Of a stretch of 43,143 bases of DNA, positions 33,210 to 43,040 are shown one piece after another (positions within the stretch are counted from its first letter, which is position 1; the number at the start of each line of letters is the position of its first letter). A program made the translations under genes and the position numbers. Source of the DNA: a bacterium (lineage in GTDB: Bacteria > Patescibacteriota > Gracilibacteria > Absconditabacterales > Absconditicoccaceae); the NCBI GenBank assembly GCA_023245855.1, contig JAHFJL010000004.1, positions 1 through 43,143 on the forward strand. The letters are read 5' to 3'. The notes beneath the pieces are model-generated. The model was given only the letters and a program-made list of their open reading frames with translations. It did no database searches and was not told where the DNA came from.

Positions 33210-34196
33210 TTATTTGAGAGATAGCGTAAATAAGAATCCTTTATGATCCGAACCAGGGAGAGTGATAGCGTGTAAACTAGAAATATTGAGTGATGGAGTA
33301 GTCCAAAGATGATCGATATGCGCCCACAAAACAGGAAATTCCATAAGCTTCCAGGTAAATAAGAAAGGGATACGTGAAGTCGCATCAATCAATTCACCAG
33401 AAAACGCTGTTGTGAGGGTGGTATAATCGGTAGACCAAGGAGTGAGGTTAAAATCACCGACCATGATGATATTTGGATGCTTTTCCTGTTGTTCATGTTG
33501 TTGAAAGTTAGCTGCAAGCGTATGTAATTGATCATTTCTCATGATATAATGAGTATAGGTATTAGGAGAACTGGTATGTACAAGATAAAAATATATATCC
33601 TGATTTTGATAAGCGATTGAGGAATATCCATATCTTCGCATCCCTTGAGGGAAATCATTAGCTTTGTTGTTGATTGGATATTTACTGAATACTACATTTC
33701 CTACAAATGTTTTGGATCGAGTGGTAGTATTGATGTACGGATAATTTGCATGCAAGAAGTCTTTGAGATGATTATAGTGATGATCAGAGAATTCTACGAA
33801 CATGATAATATCAGGGTTAGTGTCAGTGATAGTTTTTTGTATCGCTTGATATTCGGTATTATTTTTGTGAATATTAGCAAACAAGACTTTTAGAGTTCAT
33901 GTGTTTTGTTCTTGGATAAATGGCTTTTGAATATAGAAACCATTGAACTGTCTGCTATACCAAAAAAATAGGAATCAGAACGCCAGAAACGATATCCCTC
34001 GAAAATAACGCTGGTGAGGAAAACGATATCAGGGTTTCATTTTTTTTCTGAGATGAACGAAACTAATAATAAGAAATACAAGGGAGAGTATAGCTAAATA
34101 CGGCAAAAAACTGATAAGCAATTCGCTTGCATAATACTCCGGTAGAAGTATCGGAAAGTAAAATATGAATATGCTGAATAAAATTACAATGCTCAT
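33210..34196 (-). CDS. Endonuclease/exonuclease/phosphatase (EEP) family protein, membrane-anchored
   Basis: A 328-residue protein with two or three N-terminal hydrophobic segments (residues 1-50 and about 70-85) and a C-terminal EEP/DNase I-like domain: LKVLFANIHKNN, DIIMFVEFSDHH (the catalytic Glu position), FYLVHTSSP, IIMVGDFNLTPWS (the GDFN motif) and LPGSDHKGFLF (the SDH motif). The membrane segments plus EEP layout resembles bacterial YafD-like proteins. Substrate is unknown: DNA, RNA or a phospholipid are all possible. TGA-Gly codons join the N-terminal part. The frame is open for some way upstream of ATG 34196, so a TTG start nearer 34250 cannot be excluded. Confidence 0.8.
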
Positions 34197-34252
34197 TTTT
34201 CAAAAAGATATAAACAACCGCAAGAATATAAAAAAGAGCGGAGGATGCAAAT

Positions 34253-34281
34253 AAAAAAAAGACTCCGTGAAATACACGAAG
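34253..34281 (-). terminator. Intrinsic terminator of the small frameshifted gene
   Basis: Minus-strand stem CTTCGTG/CACGGAG (one G-U pair, loop TATTT; 34263-34281), then U8 from the A-run 34253-34260. It lies a few bases past the TAA at 34288. Confidence 0.75.
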
Positions 34282-34287
34282 CCCTGT

Positions 34288-34468
34288 TTACTCAAATGAA
34301 TAAGTGTGTGCGATGATTCCATCCTTGATGCATGCCAACTTTAGGTATGCCTCTCCTATGGGATTGTCTTTGGGTATCAGAGGTATAGTCCTCAAGAACT
34401 GGTTTTAAAGTTTTTTTGGATTTTCCCCCAATAGATTTCGTGATGATGATTTTTTTTAGTAGATTCAT
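34288..34468 (-). pseudogene. Small gene with apparent frameshift (about 59 aa)
   Basis: The region has its own promoter and terminator, yet no frame is open throughout. The start frame reads MNLLKKIIITKSIGGKSKKT, then degenerates. The frame one base later reads FLRTIPLIPKDNPIGEAYLK and LACIKDGIIAHTYSFE, ending in TAA just before the terminator, and looks like real protein. Dropping one base in the AAAA of 'ACTTTAAAACC' joins them into a 59-residue product. It may be a sequencing or assembly indel, a recent mutation, or +1 frameshifting. No family recognised. Confidence 0.5.
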
Positions 34469-34502
34469 AGGTATGTTTTTTAGGTTTTGTTTTTGAATGA
34501 CC

Positions 34503-34530
34503 AATATAGATTTCTATCTGAATAATTCAA
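34503..34530 (-). promoter_or_regulatory. Sigma-70 promoter of the small frameshifted gene
   Basis: Minus strand TTGAAT (34530-34525), 16-base spacer, TATATT (34508-34503); transcript start near 34496, 28 bases before ATG 34468. Confidence 0.6.
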
Positions 34531-34547
34531 TACGCATTATTTTTTTA

Positions 34548-34575
34548 TTGACTACAAATATCAAATCGCTACTCT
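34548..34575 (+). promoter_or_regulatory. Possible promoter of miaB
   Basis: TTGACT (34548-34553), 16-base spacer, TACTCT (34570-34575). The -10 box is weak. Confidence 0.4.
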
Positions 34576-34602
34576 GATTCTTCTTTACTATAAAAAACTA
34601 TT

Positions 34603-36069
34603 ATGAAATTCCATATCTTGATTTTTGGATGTCAGATGAATTATGCTGACAGTGCAAGGATTAGAGCAGTGCTTACAAACTGCTGATTTTCATATACAGA
34701 AAATATCAAAGAGGCGGATATCGTGATTTTTGACACTTGTTCTGTCAAACAAAAATCCGAAGATAAAATCACAGGGAAACTCAAGACCATCACATCTGAC
34801 CAGAAAGTACGAATCACCTGATGTATGATTCAACATACCTTAAGAAGCTCAAAATTACAAGGCAAGACAAGTACATTACCGGTAGGAAATTTTATGGGAT
34901 CGATCAAGACGAAAGAGCCAAAAATATTGTGATTGCATGCGGATGAAATAAATAAGCTGAAATCATCAGAAAAATCAACTGAAATTATTGCAGTCAATAA
35001 TGCATTCAATCCGCTCTTCTATAATCTGACACAAAAGCGAAAAAATATAGAGCTGATGCGAAGAATCGACGACACAGGATTTTTGCCATTGATGCTCAAA
35101 AAATTATGATATAAGATATCTTACGACCAGGAGCTTATAAATGAATACGAAAAAATCATCCCAGCAGCAGGCACTACCTCTATGAGCACTCACAAAACAA
35201 CCGCATATATCCCTATCTCTACAGGATGCAACCAATTTTGTGCATATTGTATCGTGCCGTATGCAAGAGGACTGGAAAAATATTCTCCTGTCAAACAGAT
35301 AGTCGATGAAGTAAAAGTGCATCTCAAAAATTGAGCTCAAGAGATAGTCTTGCTCTGACAAATCGTAAATAAGCATCCGAAATTTATCACCCTCATCAAA
35401 GAGATTCTGAAACTCAAAGGACTTAAACGATTGAGATATACTTCGCCATACCCAACCTTTTATACAAAGGAATTATTAGCTTTGCATCAAAAGGAGGAAA
35501 GATTATGTCCGCATATCCATATGCCGTTACAGTCAGGATCTGATATTGTGCTCAAAAGAATGTTTAGAGGATATACCGTCACACAAGCAAAAGAATTCAT
35601 CGCAAACATCAGGAATCTCAAGAGACCGGGGTCATCTAAAGGAGATATAAGCATAACGACTGATATTATCGTAGGGTTCCCGGATGAAACGGAGGAAGAT
35701 TTTCAACAGACGTTGGACCTCGTAAGATATGGGGATTTTGATATGGTATATATCGGTATTTATTCCACGAGACCAGGGACTTTAGCAGCAAAAAATTATC
35801 CTGATACGATTTCACGTGCAGTGAAACATGACAGACGAAAGAGACTCAACACAGTTTTGATCGATATTTCACACAAAAATAATATCCAAGAGATAGGAAA
35901 GATAAAAACAGTATTGGTAAATAAAAAGAGTAAATGAACTATCGAAGGATATACAGATACCATGAAACAGATTATTATCGAATCAAAAAAATCAGTCCAA
36001 GAAGGTGATTTTGTTCAAGTGAAAATTACGAAAGCATTGCCATTCAAGCTCTATGGGGAAATAATGTAA
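34603..36069 (+). CDS. miaB: MiaB-like tRNA methylthiotransferase
   Basis: A 488-residue radical SAM enzyme that adds a methylthio group to i6A37 of tRNA. The UPF0004 domain has C10 ([10 protein letters not shown]), C46 (DTCSV) and C74 (ITGCM), which bind the auxiliary cluster. The radical SAM cluster is C209-x3-C213-x2-C216 ([16 protein letters not shown]). [31 protein letters not shown] and a C-terminal TRAM domain follow. C74 and C209 are about 135 residues apart, against 74 between the matching cysteines in E. coli MiaB, so there is an insertion of about 60 residues. TGA-Gly includes ITGCM and LLGQ. MtaB/RimO are less likely given GQxVN and TRAM. Confidence 0.9.
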
Positions 36070-36171
36070 GGTATGTATTTCTCTTGAATATTTAGAACGA
36101 ATAGATATCAATTTGGTCATATTCAATGGAATACATTTTTTTGTGGTTTTTTTGATTCTTATTTTTAACTT

Positions 36172-36873
36172 ATGAATTACCCGAAACACGTTGCTATCGT
36201 ACCTGATGGAAATAGAACACGAGCCAAAGCAAATGGTAAAACAGTTGCTGAATCATATATGATATCTTATGAAAAAGCAGTGGAATTGATTATACATACC
36301 TTTACACATACAGATGTAAAAGTATTTACGCTTCGAGGATTGAGTACGGAAAATGCAAAAAAAAGACCGAAAGAGGAGTTTGATTTCCTTATGACTATGT
36401 ACAAAATTGTAGAAGAGGATCTTGATGAATTTATGAAGGAGCATAAAATAAATTTTAAAGCGATAGGAGATTTAAACGGGATAACTGATGATTTTAGAGA
36501 ATATTTATTGGCTAAACAAGAAAGAAATACCTATGATACAGACAGATATTTTGTCTTTGCAATCAATTATGGATGAAGAGATGAAATCGTTAGAGGGATC
36601 AAAAAATTAGCCCAAGAAAAGAAAGATCTTACACAGATAACAGAAGAAGATATTAGTGCATCATTGGATCTTGGAAGTTTACCGCCGATTGAACTGATGA
36701 TCAGGACAAAATGAGATCAAGCACAAAGAACGTCAGGGTTTATGTCCTGGTGGATAGGATACGCAGAATTGTATTTTACGTCGAAAAAATGTCCAGAATT
36801 TGATGTTTCAGAATATGAAAAAGCGTTAACTTGGTTTGATCAGATAGCTGATCTGCGTAACTACGGAAAATAA
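36172..36873 (+). CDS. uppS: Isoprenyl (undecaprenyl) diphosphate synthase
   Basis: A 233-residue cis-prenyltransferase that extends farnesyl diphosphate with IPP to make the lipid carrier for cell-wall and glycan synthesis. HVAIVPDGNRTRAKANG holds the catalytic Asp and P-loop-like segment; bacterial enzymes usually read MDGNGRWA here, so this one is variant. VFTLRGLSTEN, FVFAINYGGRDEIV (one Gly is TGA), LMIRTKGDQAQRTSGFMSWW and YAELYFT match regions III-V. It sits between miaB and dnaN and would feed the transferase at 18751 and the PBP at 14114. Confidence 0.9.
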
Positions 36874-36902
36874 ACTCTTTTATCCTGTTACTCTATTATT
36901 AT

Positions 36903-38036
36903 ATGAAAATTACTATCGAGACCGCAAAATTATTAGAGATTATAGATCTTGGATTGAGATTTGTATCAAAAAATGCAACGTTGCCTATCTTGCAAAATTT
37001 CTATTTCAAAGCATCTATAGATGCATTGCTTTTGAGAGCTACAGATATGGAAAAATATATTGAGATGGAAGTTCCTTGTACCGTAATCATGGAGGGAGCT
37101 ATTACTGTAAATGCAAAAATGTTTTCTGATATCATCAAAAGCATCGAAGAGAAACAAGTAGAGATCAGTGTAGATCAGAAGTCACAAGTTATGACGCTTA
37201 AATCAGCAAAAGATACATTTGATATCAATGGTATCGCTGCAAGTGAATATGTTGCATTGCCAGAAGTGCCAAATGAAAACACGATTACCGTAGAGACACA
37301 AACCTTCGCTGAAGGAGTAAGCAAGGTAGAATATGCAGTCACTGAAAAGAATTTCAGTCCTGTATTGACGGGTGTGCTTTTGAAAGCGAAAGAAGATAAT
37401 ATGATTTTCGTAGGTACAGATTCGTTTAGATTGTCAGAGTTCAAAGCCGCTTCATGAATCAAAGGAGGTGATTTTGCACTGATCGTACCAAAGATCACGA
37501 TGACAGATATCCAAAAAATCTGTGAATATGCTACGAGCAATGAAACAGAAGATCTGACAGTAAAATATTCAGAGAATTTAATCGCATTCCAAGTACAAGT
37601 GAAAGATATTAAGATCTTAGCTACTTCATTGCTTATTCAAGGTAATTTCCCTGAATATGATAGAGAAGAGATCATGCCAAGAAATTTCAATACTACTATC
37701 TTGGTAGATAAGAATCTTTGTGAAAAAGCGATCAGAAAAATCTGAATCCTAACAAGAGATATCAATAACTACATCCAGATAGAGACTACGAAAGATAGCA
37801 TCATCATCTCATCAGGGAAAACAGATAAGGGAGCTGGTATTACGAATATCCCTGCTATCATTACATGAACAGCCTTGAGTTTCGGTATTAACGGAAAATA
37901 TATCACAGACTTCATAAAGATTATCAAAGGTGATGAATTACTATTCAATGTCGTAGACAATCAGAAACCATTGATCTTGATGGATAAAGATGAAACAGCA
38001 TACAGATATGTTGTAAGACCCCTTATCAACTGATAA
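36903..38036 (+). CDS. dnaN: DNA polymerase III beta subunit (sliding clamp)
   Basis: A 377-residue processivity clamp, of the usual length. It starts MKITIETAKLLEIIDLGLRF, continues LPILQNFYFKA and YVALPEVP, has GVLLKAKEDNMIFVGTDSFRLS (the typical 'aTDgfRLa' motif) in domain II, and ends YVVRPLIN with a final Gly. The terminal codons are TGA TAA: TGA adds one glycine after LIN and TAA stops. Clamps normally end near 'M..R/P.RI', so the end is in place. It is 29 bases after uppS. Likely partners in this window are DnaE and LigA. Confidence 0.94.
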
Positions 38037-38044
38037 AAATAATA

Positions 38045-38079
38045 AATGATACATGATAAATGAGAAATGATAAATTAAT
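38045..38079. repeat. Heptamer repeat between dnaN and the prepilin gene
   Basis: Five units AATGATA, CATGATA, AATGAGA, AATGATA, AATTAAT. It begins 8 bases after the dnaN stop and covers an upstream in-frame ATG (38060) of the next gene. Confidence 0.6.
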
Positions 38080-38113
38080 CCATTCTATGTGTTTATTGAA
38101 TAATATTTTTATC

Positions 38114-38737
38114 ATGCATCTATCATCCAGAAAAAAAGGGTTTACTATGCTCGAAGTGCTTATCGTAATCATGATTGTGGGAATTTTATTCGTAGCATTC
38201 AGATCCTCATTTCAGATAAAAAACAAAGATGTGCTCTATGGTCAAGCATGCATAGAAACACTGTATGGCCAGATAAATAATTTTGTATATGCAGGACTGA
38301 GCAGTAAGGTGATTTTTTCTGGTAACGTTAAGCATTTTCCCGATCAATATATCGCTACATTTAATCCAAATATACAAAATATTTCACTGAATTATCAAGA
38401 AAATACTACTACCTCCATATATAGTAGTATAGATATCTCCGGATGATCAAATATCAATTATTGTAGGACAAGCACGTATTTTATGCGTATGAACGGTGAT
38501 AATTATACGCTTACCATCAATAAATGATTGGCTGAAAATCAGAATCTGCAATCATTTTTCATTACAGGAACATCATCTCAAAGTACGGGAGGCAATACAT
38601 TTTGGGAATGTAATCTTGTAGGTACGTGATGCAAAGAGATGGCACGCTTTGAAACGGATATAAGAACAATCAGTATAAAAAAATATATGTGTCTTAGTTT
38701 TAGCGAAACGTGAGATTGCCTTGAATGGGACAATTAA
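38114..38737 (+). CDS. Type IV prepilin-like protein
   Basis: A 207-residue pseudopilin with a class III signal: a short basic leader MHLSSRKKG, then FTMLEVLIVIMIVGILFVAF. The prepilin peptidase site is G|FTMLE with the invariant Glu at +5. The rest is a beta-rich domain with four Cys and a polar C-terminus. I prefer ATG 38114, since the alternative at 38060 lies within the heptamer repeat. Five TGA-Gly codons occur in the second half. It is likely part of a type IV pilus or competence-type fibre; no other pil genes are adjacent. Confidence 0.8.
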
Positions 38738-38757
38738 TTTTTTAGAATAGAAAATAT

Positions 38758-39654
38758 ATGACCAAAGAACTTACCTCAGATATACATAATACTCTGGATG
38801 ATCAACAGCATCTAGTTTTTTACAAAATCATGAATTACGAGGTACCTCTAAGGTCTAGTTATTTTCTTTTTGAAAAGAAATGATGAAAGAAAGGTGAAGA
38901 TATTCTGAGAGGTCAAGAATTTCCTCCGGATGAGGTAAAGTACCCTTGGACCAAAAAAAACGCGTATATGGATCAGTATATTGCATATATTGAAAAATTC
39001 AGCCGATTATATAGGTCAGTACCGTTTATTCAGTCAATCTATCTCTGTAATTCGATAACGTTTAATGCGTTGCATGAAGGTTCAGACATAGATATTTTCA
39101 TCGTAACTAAAAAATGAGCGCTTTGGCGTGCTAGATTTTGGAGTACTATAATATTCTTTCTATTTGGTCTCAAAAGGGGAGCGGTACGAGGGAAAAATAA
39201 GAAATTTTGCCTGAGTTTTTATGTCACACAAACGCATCAAAATCTTTATAATATCATGTTGCCTAATAATGATATCTATTTTATTTATTGGCTCGCTCAT
39301 TTAGTCCCTTTATACCAAGAAACACCTGAAAATATCTATAAGCATAATAAACGGCTGGAAAACGTATTGCCTAACTTTCCTGGAAGACATTGCATTGATA
39401 TAGGACTTACCCCAACCCAAGGAAAAACACCATTTAAGAAAATTACTGAATTCCTATTCGGTGGAATACTAGGGGAGGGTATAGAGTATATCATAAAATT
39501 TATCCGAGCCCCAATAGTTATGTATAAGATAAAAAAACTCAAAGAAAAAGGATGGGGGATTATAGTAAATGATAATGTGCTGAAATTTCATATGGATATA
39601 AGAAAAAAAGTCCATCTGCTGTATATAATGTACAAGAAAAAATACAGTAAGTAA
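38758..39654 (+). CDS. Nucleotidyltransferase-like protein, possibly membrane-associated
   Basis: A 298-residue protein. The centre has SIYLCNSITFNALHEGSDID and IFIVTKKG, the Pol-beta-type nucleotidyltransferase pattern GSxxDxD (here GSDIDIF). Around residues 130-145 there is a hydrophobic stretch (FWSTIIFFLFGLKRG), and the C-terminal part is basic and aromatic (LLYIMYKKKYSK). Some family members carry the NTase fold without known substrate. Three TGA-Gly codons are used. It starts 20 bases after the prepilin gene and ends at its own terminator, so the two may be cotranscribed. Function cannot be named further. Confidence 0.6.
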
Positions 39655-39911
39655 AAAGAAGAGATCCTTATCCAAAAATAAGACATATGCTATAATATAC
39701 TAGTGCCTGCTAGTATATTTTTTTGTTATGAAATACCAGTACCGAAGAGATATTTAGAGGGTGATAACCAAACATTAGCAATTGGATTTTCTTGGAAAAT
39801 TTGATTGATAACTATTATATATCAAGATAGATTAAAATCGGTTTGTTTTTTATAGTTGCATTCATAAATCGTAGATGAACAATTTTTTATTCACATAACA
39901 TAAAAATAATC
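39655..39911. other. Intergenic region before ftsA
   Basis: This 257-base gap holds the terminator at 39694-39726 and a promoter-like pair TTGGAA (39792-39797) and TATTAT (39813-39818) with a 15-base spacer, about 95 bases before the ftsA ATG. No open frame of note. Confidence 0.4.
39694..39726 (+). terminator. Intrinsic terminator of the nucleotidyltransferase-like gene
   Basis: A perfect 10-bp stem AATATACTAG/CTAGTATATT (39694-39703 with 39710-39719), loop TGCCTG, then a T-run. Confidence 0.85.
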
Positions 39912-41090
39912 ATGAAAGACATCAAGGCAGTTTTCGATATCGGAAATGATGTCATTAAGTGAGTAGTGTTTGCTAATGATGACGGAAAAGAAATCATCCT
40001 AGCCAAACAAATGGAACCTACACAAGGAATGCGCAAATGAAAAATTCTCGATTCAGAAAATTTTGTAAATACTATCAACAGAATCACAGAATCGTTCATC
40101 AAAAAATTAGGAGGGGATTTTATCGAAGAAGTGTTCGTAGGGATTTCACATCCAGAAATGATTGTTAACAGAGTCATTGAACAAAAAAGGATCATGACCG
40201 ATGAAATAGGAGCTGAGGATGTAGACCATTTATCCAAAGTTATCGCTGAGATTTCAAATAAAAGCAACTATGAAACTATAAAGATAGTTCCCGTACACTT
40301 TGTTATCGATGAAACAAAGAGAGAAAAGGATCCTATCGCTATGAAAGGAAAAAAACTTGAACTTATCGCTGATGTCTTCATGATACCCAAAAACATCTAT
40401 AATGGAGTAATCGACGCTTTCGAAAAGGTAGGACTCAATATTGTCGACATTGTCCCAAATATTATAGCTGCAAGTGAAGTGGCTTTGGATTATGATCACA
40501 AAGATCTAGGAACAATCCTTATCGATATCGGAAAGAATCAAACAAGTTATGTAATGTATGAAGATGGATACCCATTAGGATATGGAACGCTTGCTATGGG
40601 AAGTGAAGATGTAACCAAAGATATCTCTATCGGAATGCAAGTGGACATCAAAGAAGCTGAAGAGATCAAAAGGACCCATGGATCAGCCATCGTTCAAAAA
40701 GAAAGAATTACCGATGATAGTCCTATTGATAGTTTGTTTTTGTCAGATATCATCAATGCAAGATATGAAGAGATATTTATGAAAATCAACAATCATCTCA
40801 AAGATCTAGACAGAGATGGAAGATTAGCATGAGGAGTGCTTCTCATCGGATGAGGTGCAAGAATGCCCAATCTTGATCTATTATCAAAAGACGTTTTCAA
40901 ATTAGCTACATTCTATGGTAAAGATAATATCCTTAATCTGGGTGATATCTCATCAAACATCCAATTCATCAACGTCCTCGGAACGTATGTACGATCAAAT
41001 AAATATTCCGAAGGAAGAAAAGGAACTGGAATTAAGTTTAATCTAGATTTCGTTGGTAAAATTTGATGATTCTTCAAAGACTTATTCTAA
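39912..41090 (+). CDS. ftsA: Cell division protein FtsA
   Basis: A 392-residue actin-like protein that ties FtsZ filaments to the membrane. Landmarks: AVFDIGNDVIKGVV (phosphate 1), VFVGISHPEM, the 1C region, AASEVALDYDHKDLGTILIDIGKNQTSYVMYEDGYPLGYGTLAMGSEDVTKDIS (in part: LIDIGKNQT, phosphate 2), and GGVLLIGGGARMPNL (adenosine motif; three Gly are TGA). The C-terminus IGGFFKDLF is a short amphipathic helix as in FtsA membrane anchors. It lies 51 bases before ftsZ, the usual pair. Confidence 0.92.
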
Positions 41091-41102
41091 TATACATAAA
41101 TC

Positions 41103-41130
41103 ATTCATTCTTAATTTTTAATTATTAATT
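41103..41130. repeat. Heptamer repeat between ftsA and ftsZ
   Basis: Four units ATTCATT, CTTAATT, TTTAATT, ATTAATT, filling most of the 51-base gap and ending 11 bases before the ftsZ ATG. Same family as 24630-24657. Confidence 0.65.
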
Positions 41131-41141
41131 GTATTTTCAAA

Positions 41142-42308
41142 ATGGTAATTCATGAAATCAATCCAGAATTTATTCCAGGAGCTAAAATAAAAGTATTGGG
41201 AGTAGGTGGATGTGGAAATAAGGCACTCAATAGAATGATCTCAGAAGGATTAGAAGGAGTAGGATTTGTTGCTATCAATACTGATGCACAAGATCTTGCA
41301 ACTAATTTAGCTGAAAAAAAGATAAATATCGGACTCAATCTTACAAAAGGGCTTGGTGCAGGCGCTAATCCTGAAATAGGAAGAAAAGCTGCTGAAGAAA
41401 GCGAAACAGAGATCAAAACCATGCTTCAGGATACCGACATGGTATTCATTACTTGCGGAATGGGAGGGGGAACTGGAACAGGTGCTGCTCCAGTTATCGC
41501 AAATATTGCAAGAGGGATGGGAATACTTACCGTGGGTATCATTACTAAACCATTCAGTTTTGAAGGAAATAGAAGAACAGGAAATGCTGAGGAAGGTGTC
41601 AAAAAAATCAAAGAAGCAGTAGACACGCTCATTGTTATCCCAAATGATAAAATTTTTAATGTAATAGACAAAAAAACGAGTTTCAAACAAGCGTTCACAA
41701 TGATAGACAAGATCTTATTTTTAGGAGTGCAAGGTATCTCTGATTTGATCATCAAACCAGGTGACATCAATATCGATTTTGCAGATGTGAAAGCGGTAAT
41801 GACAAACTCTGGAAATGCATTGCTAGGAATCGGATATGGAGCTGGAGAGAAGAGAGCAGTAGAAGCAGCTAGAAAAGCTATAGAAAATCCATTATTAGAA
41901 GAGAATTTAGATGGAGCAAAGAGCATTATATTCGCAGTTTCAGGTGGACATGATTTAACACCAGCTGAAGTAAGAGAAGCAGCAGCAGTAGTAGAAGAAA
42001 TCATAGATCCAGACGTAAATTTCTTCTGGTGAATGACTCTCGATGAAAGTATGGAAGACGAGATTAAAGTGACTATTATCGCTACAGGATTCGAAGAACA
42101 AAGCAAAGAAGCTATCCTTAAACAACCACAAAGAGATATTCTTGGAAGACCGACTATGCCTTCTATGAAAAGAGAATCAGAAAATTTTATTACAAGAGGA
42201 ATCAAAAAAGAGATCAAACCAGAAGCACAACATGAAATAGAAACACCAGCTGAAGACTTGGAAACACCAGCATTTATCAGAAGATCGCTCAATAAAAAAG
42301 CTAACTAA
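41142..42308 (+). CDS. ftsZ: Cell division protein FtsZ
   Basis: A 388-residue tubulin-like GTPase that forms the division ring. Seen: [40 protein letters not shown], the GTP-binding loop GGGTGTG at residues 108-114, [11 protein letters not shown], and the T7 region [22 protein letters not shown]. The last 15 residues hold the conserved tail TPAFIRRSL that FtsA and other partners bind. Only one TGA occurs (42030) among roughly 40 glycines, mostly GGA, showing that well-expressed genes here use TGA sparingly. No Shine-Dalgarno sequence is seen. Confidence 0.97.
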
Positions 42309-42358
42309 TTACAGAGATAATCTACCCATAATTATTAACTTCTCATTAAGTTTAATCA

Positions 42359-42463
42359 ATGTCAAGTCAAAAAAGCAATCAAGAAGCAAGATATTTGCAT
42401 GAAACAGGATCCGGAATACAATTAATGGAGCTTTATATATTAACAGCAAACTTATGAAGTTAA
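42359..42463 (+). CDS. Possible 34-aa ORF overlapping atpC
   Basis: ATG at 42359 opens MSSQKSNQEARYLHETGSGI and ends LTANLGS, with one TGA-Gly and TAA at 42461. It overlaps the atpC start by 10 bases, as in translational coupling. No family recognised; it could be a short real protein or a leader peptide, or chance. Confidence 0.3.
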
Positions 42464-42882
42464 AAATCTCAACACCAGCAAAAATGATTTACCAAGGAGA
42501 GATAGAAAAAATATCTATCCCTACGGAAAATGGAAATCTTAAAGTTATGACCTGACATCCACCCATGGTGACTACAGTAAAGCCATGAATAATTACCTTA
42601 TGGCCAGCAGAAAATAAATTCAAACCAGAAAATCAGATTTATATCAGTACATCAAAAGGGATGGTATTTATCGATGGGAAAGTTGTTCGTATCGTAAGCG
42701 CAGAAGCGACAATCGCTCCTGAGGAATCAGAAGACGTCCTTATGAAAAATAAGATAGCTTTGGAAGATAAAATCAGAAGACTTAAAACTGAATGAAGTAT
42801 CGAAGAGATAGAGAAAGCCTTGATTAGATTAGAAAAGATCAACGCAGATATCCAACTCAAGAAAATGCTTCAAACAGCATAA
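42454..42882 (+). CDS. atpC: F0F1 ATP synthase epsilon subunit
   Basis: A 142-residue F1 stalk subunit that links the rotor and can inhibit ATP hydrolysis. The N-terminal beta sandwich shows MKLKISTPAKMIYQGEIEKI, SIPTENGNLKVMTGHPPMVT and ISTSKGMVFIDGKVVRIVSAEA; the C-terminal part is a helical hairpin (EESEDVLMKNKIALEDKIRR ... IEEIEKALIRLEKINADIQL). TGA encodes the conserved Gly of TGHPP and that of KPGIIT. No other atp gene is adjacent, whereas atpC usually follows atpD, so the operon is split or this copy is displaced. Confidence 0.9.
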
Positions 42883-42913
42883 AAATGCCGAGTATTATAA
42901 GAGATATATAGGG

Positions 42914-42952
42914 AGAAAAAAAGTCTAGCCAACTCAGTTAGACTTTTTTCTT
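42914..42952 (+). terminator. Intrinsic terminator after atpC
   Basis: Stem AAAAAAAGTCTA with its complement TAGACTTTTTT, plus an inner AACT/AGTT, followed by a T-run; spans 42914-42952. Confidence 0.8.
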
Positions 42953-43004
42953 TTGTTTTTCACAGCAATTTCGGTATTATTATTAATAATATAATTCCCA
43001 CACT

Positions 43005-43032
43005 GTTAGTTATTCGTTTTTAATTATTAGTT
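43005..43032. repeat. Heptamer repeat before the last gene
   Basis: Units GTTAGTT, ATTCGTT, TTTAATT, ATTAGTT, ending 8 bases before ATG 43041. Same consensus (NTTARTT) as the ftsZ and infB repeats. Confidence 0.6.
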
Positions 43033-43040
43033 AGTTTGAA

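Noticed and set aside
34292-34504. 70-codon minus-strand frame starting TTG 34504
   Set aside because: Its start overlaps the predicted promoter, and its C-terminal half (SHRRGIPKVGMHQGWNHR) is the wrong frame of the coding-like segment ending at 34288.
39728-39757. Nine-codon ORF after the terminator at 39694
   Set aside because: Too short and without context; chance frame.
41426-42292. Long minus-strand frame opposite ftsZ (288 codons)
   Set aside because: Shadow of the Gly/Ala-rich ftsZ codon pattern; Ser/Ile/Pro-biased composition and no motif.
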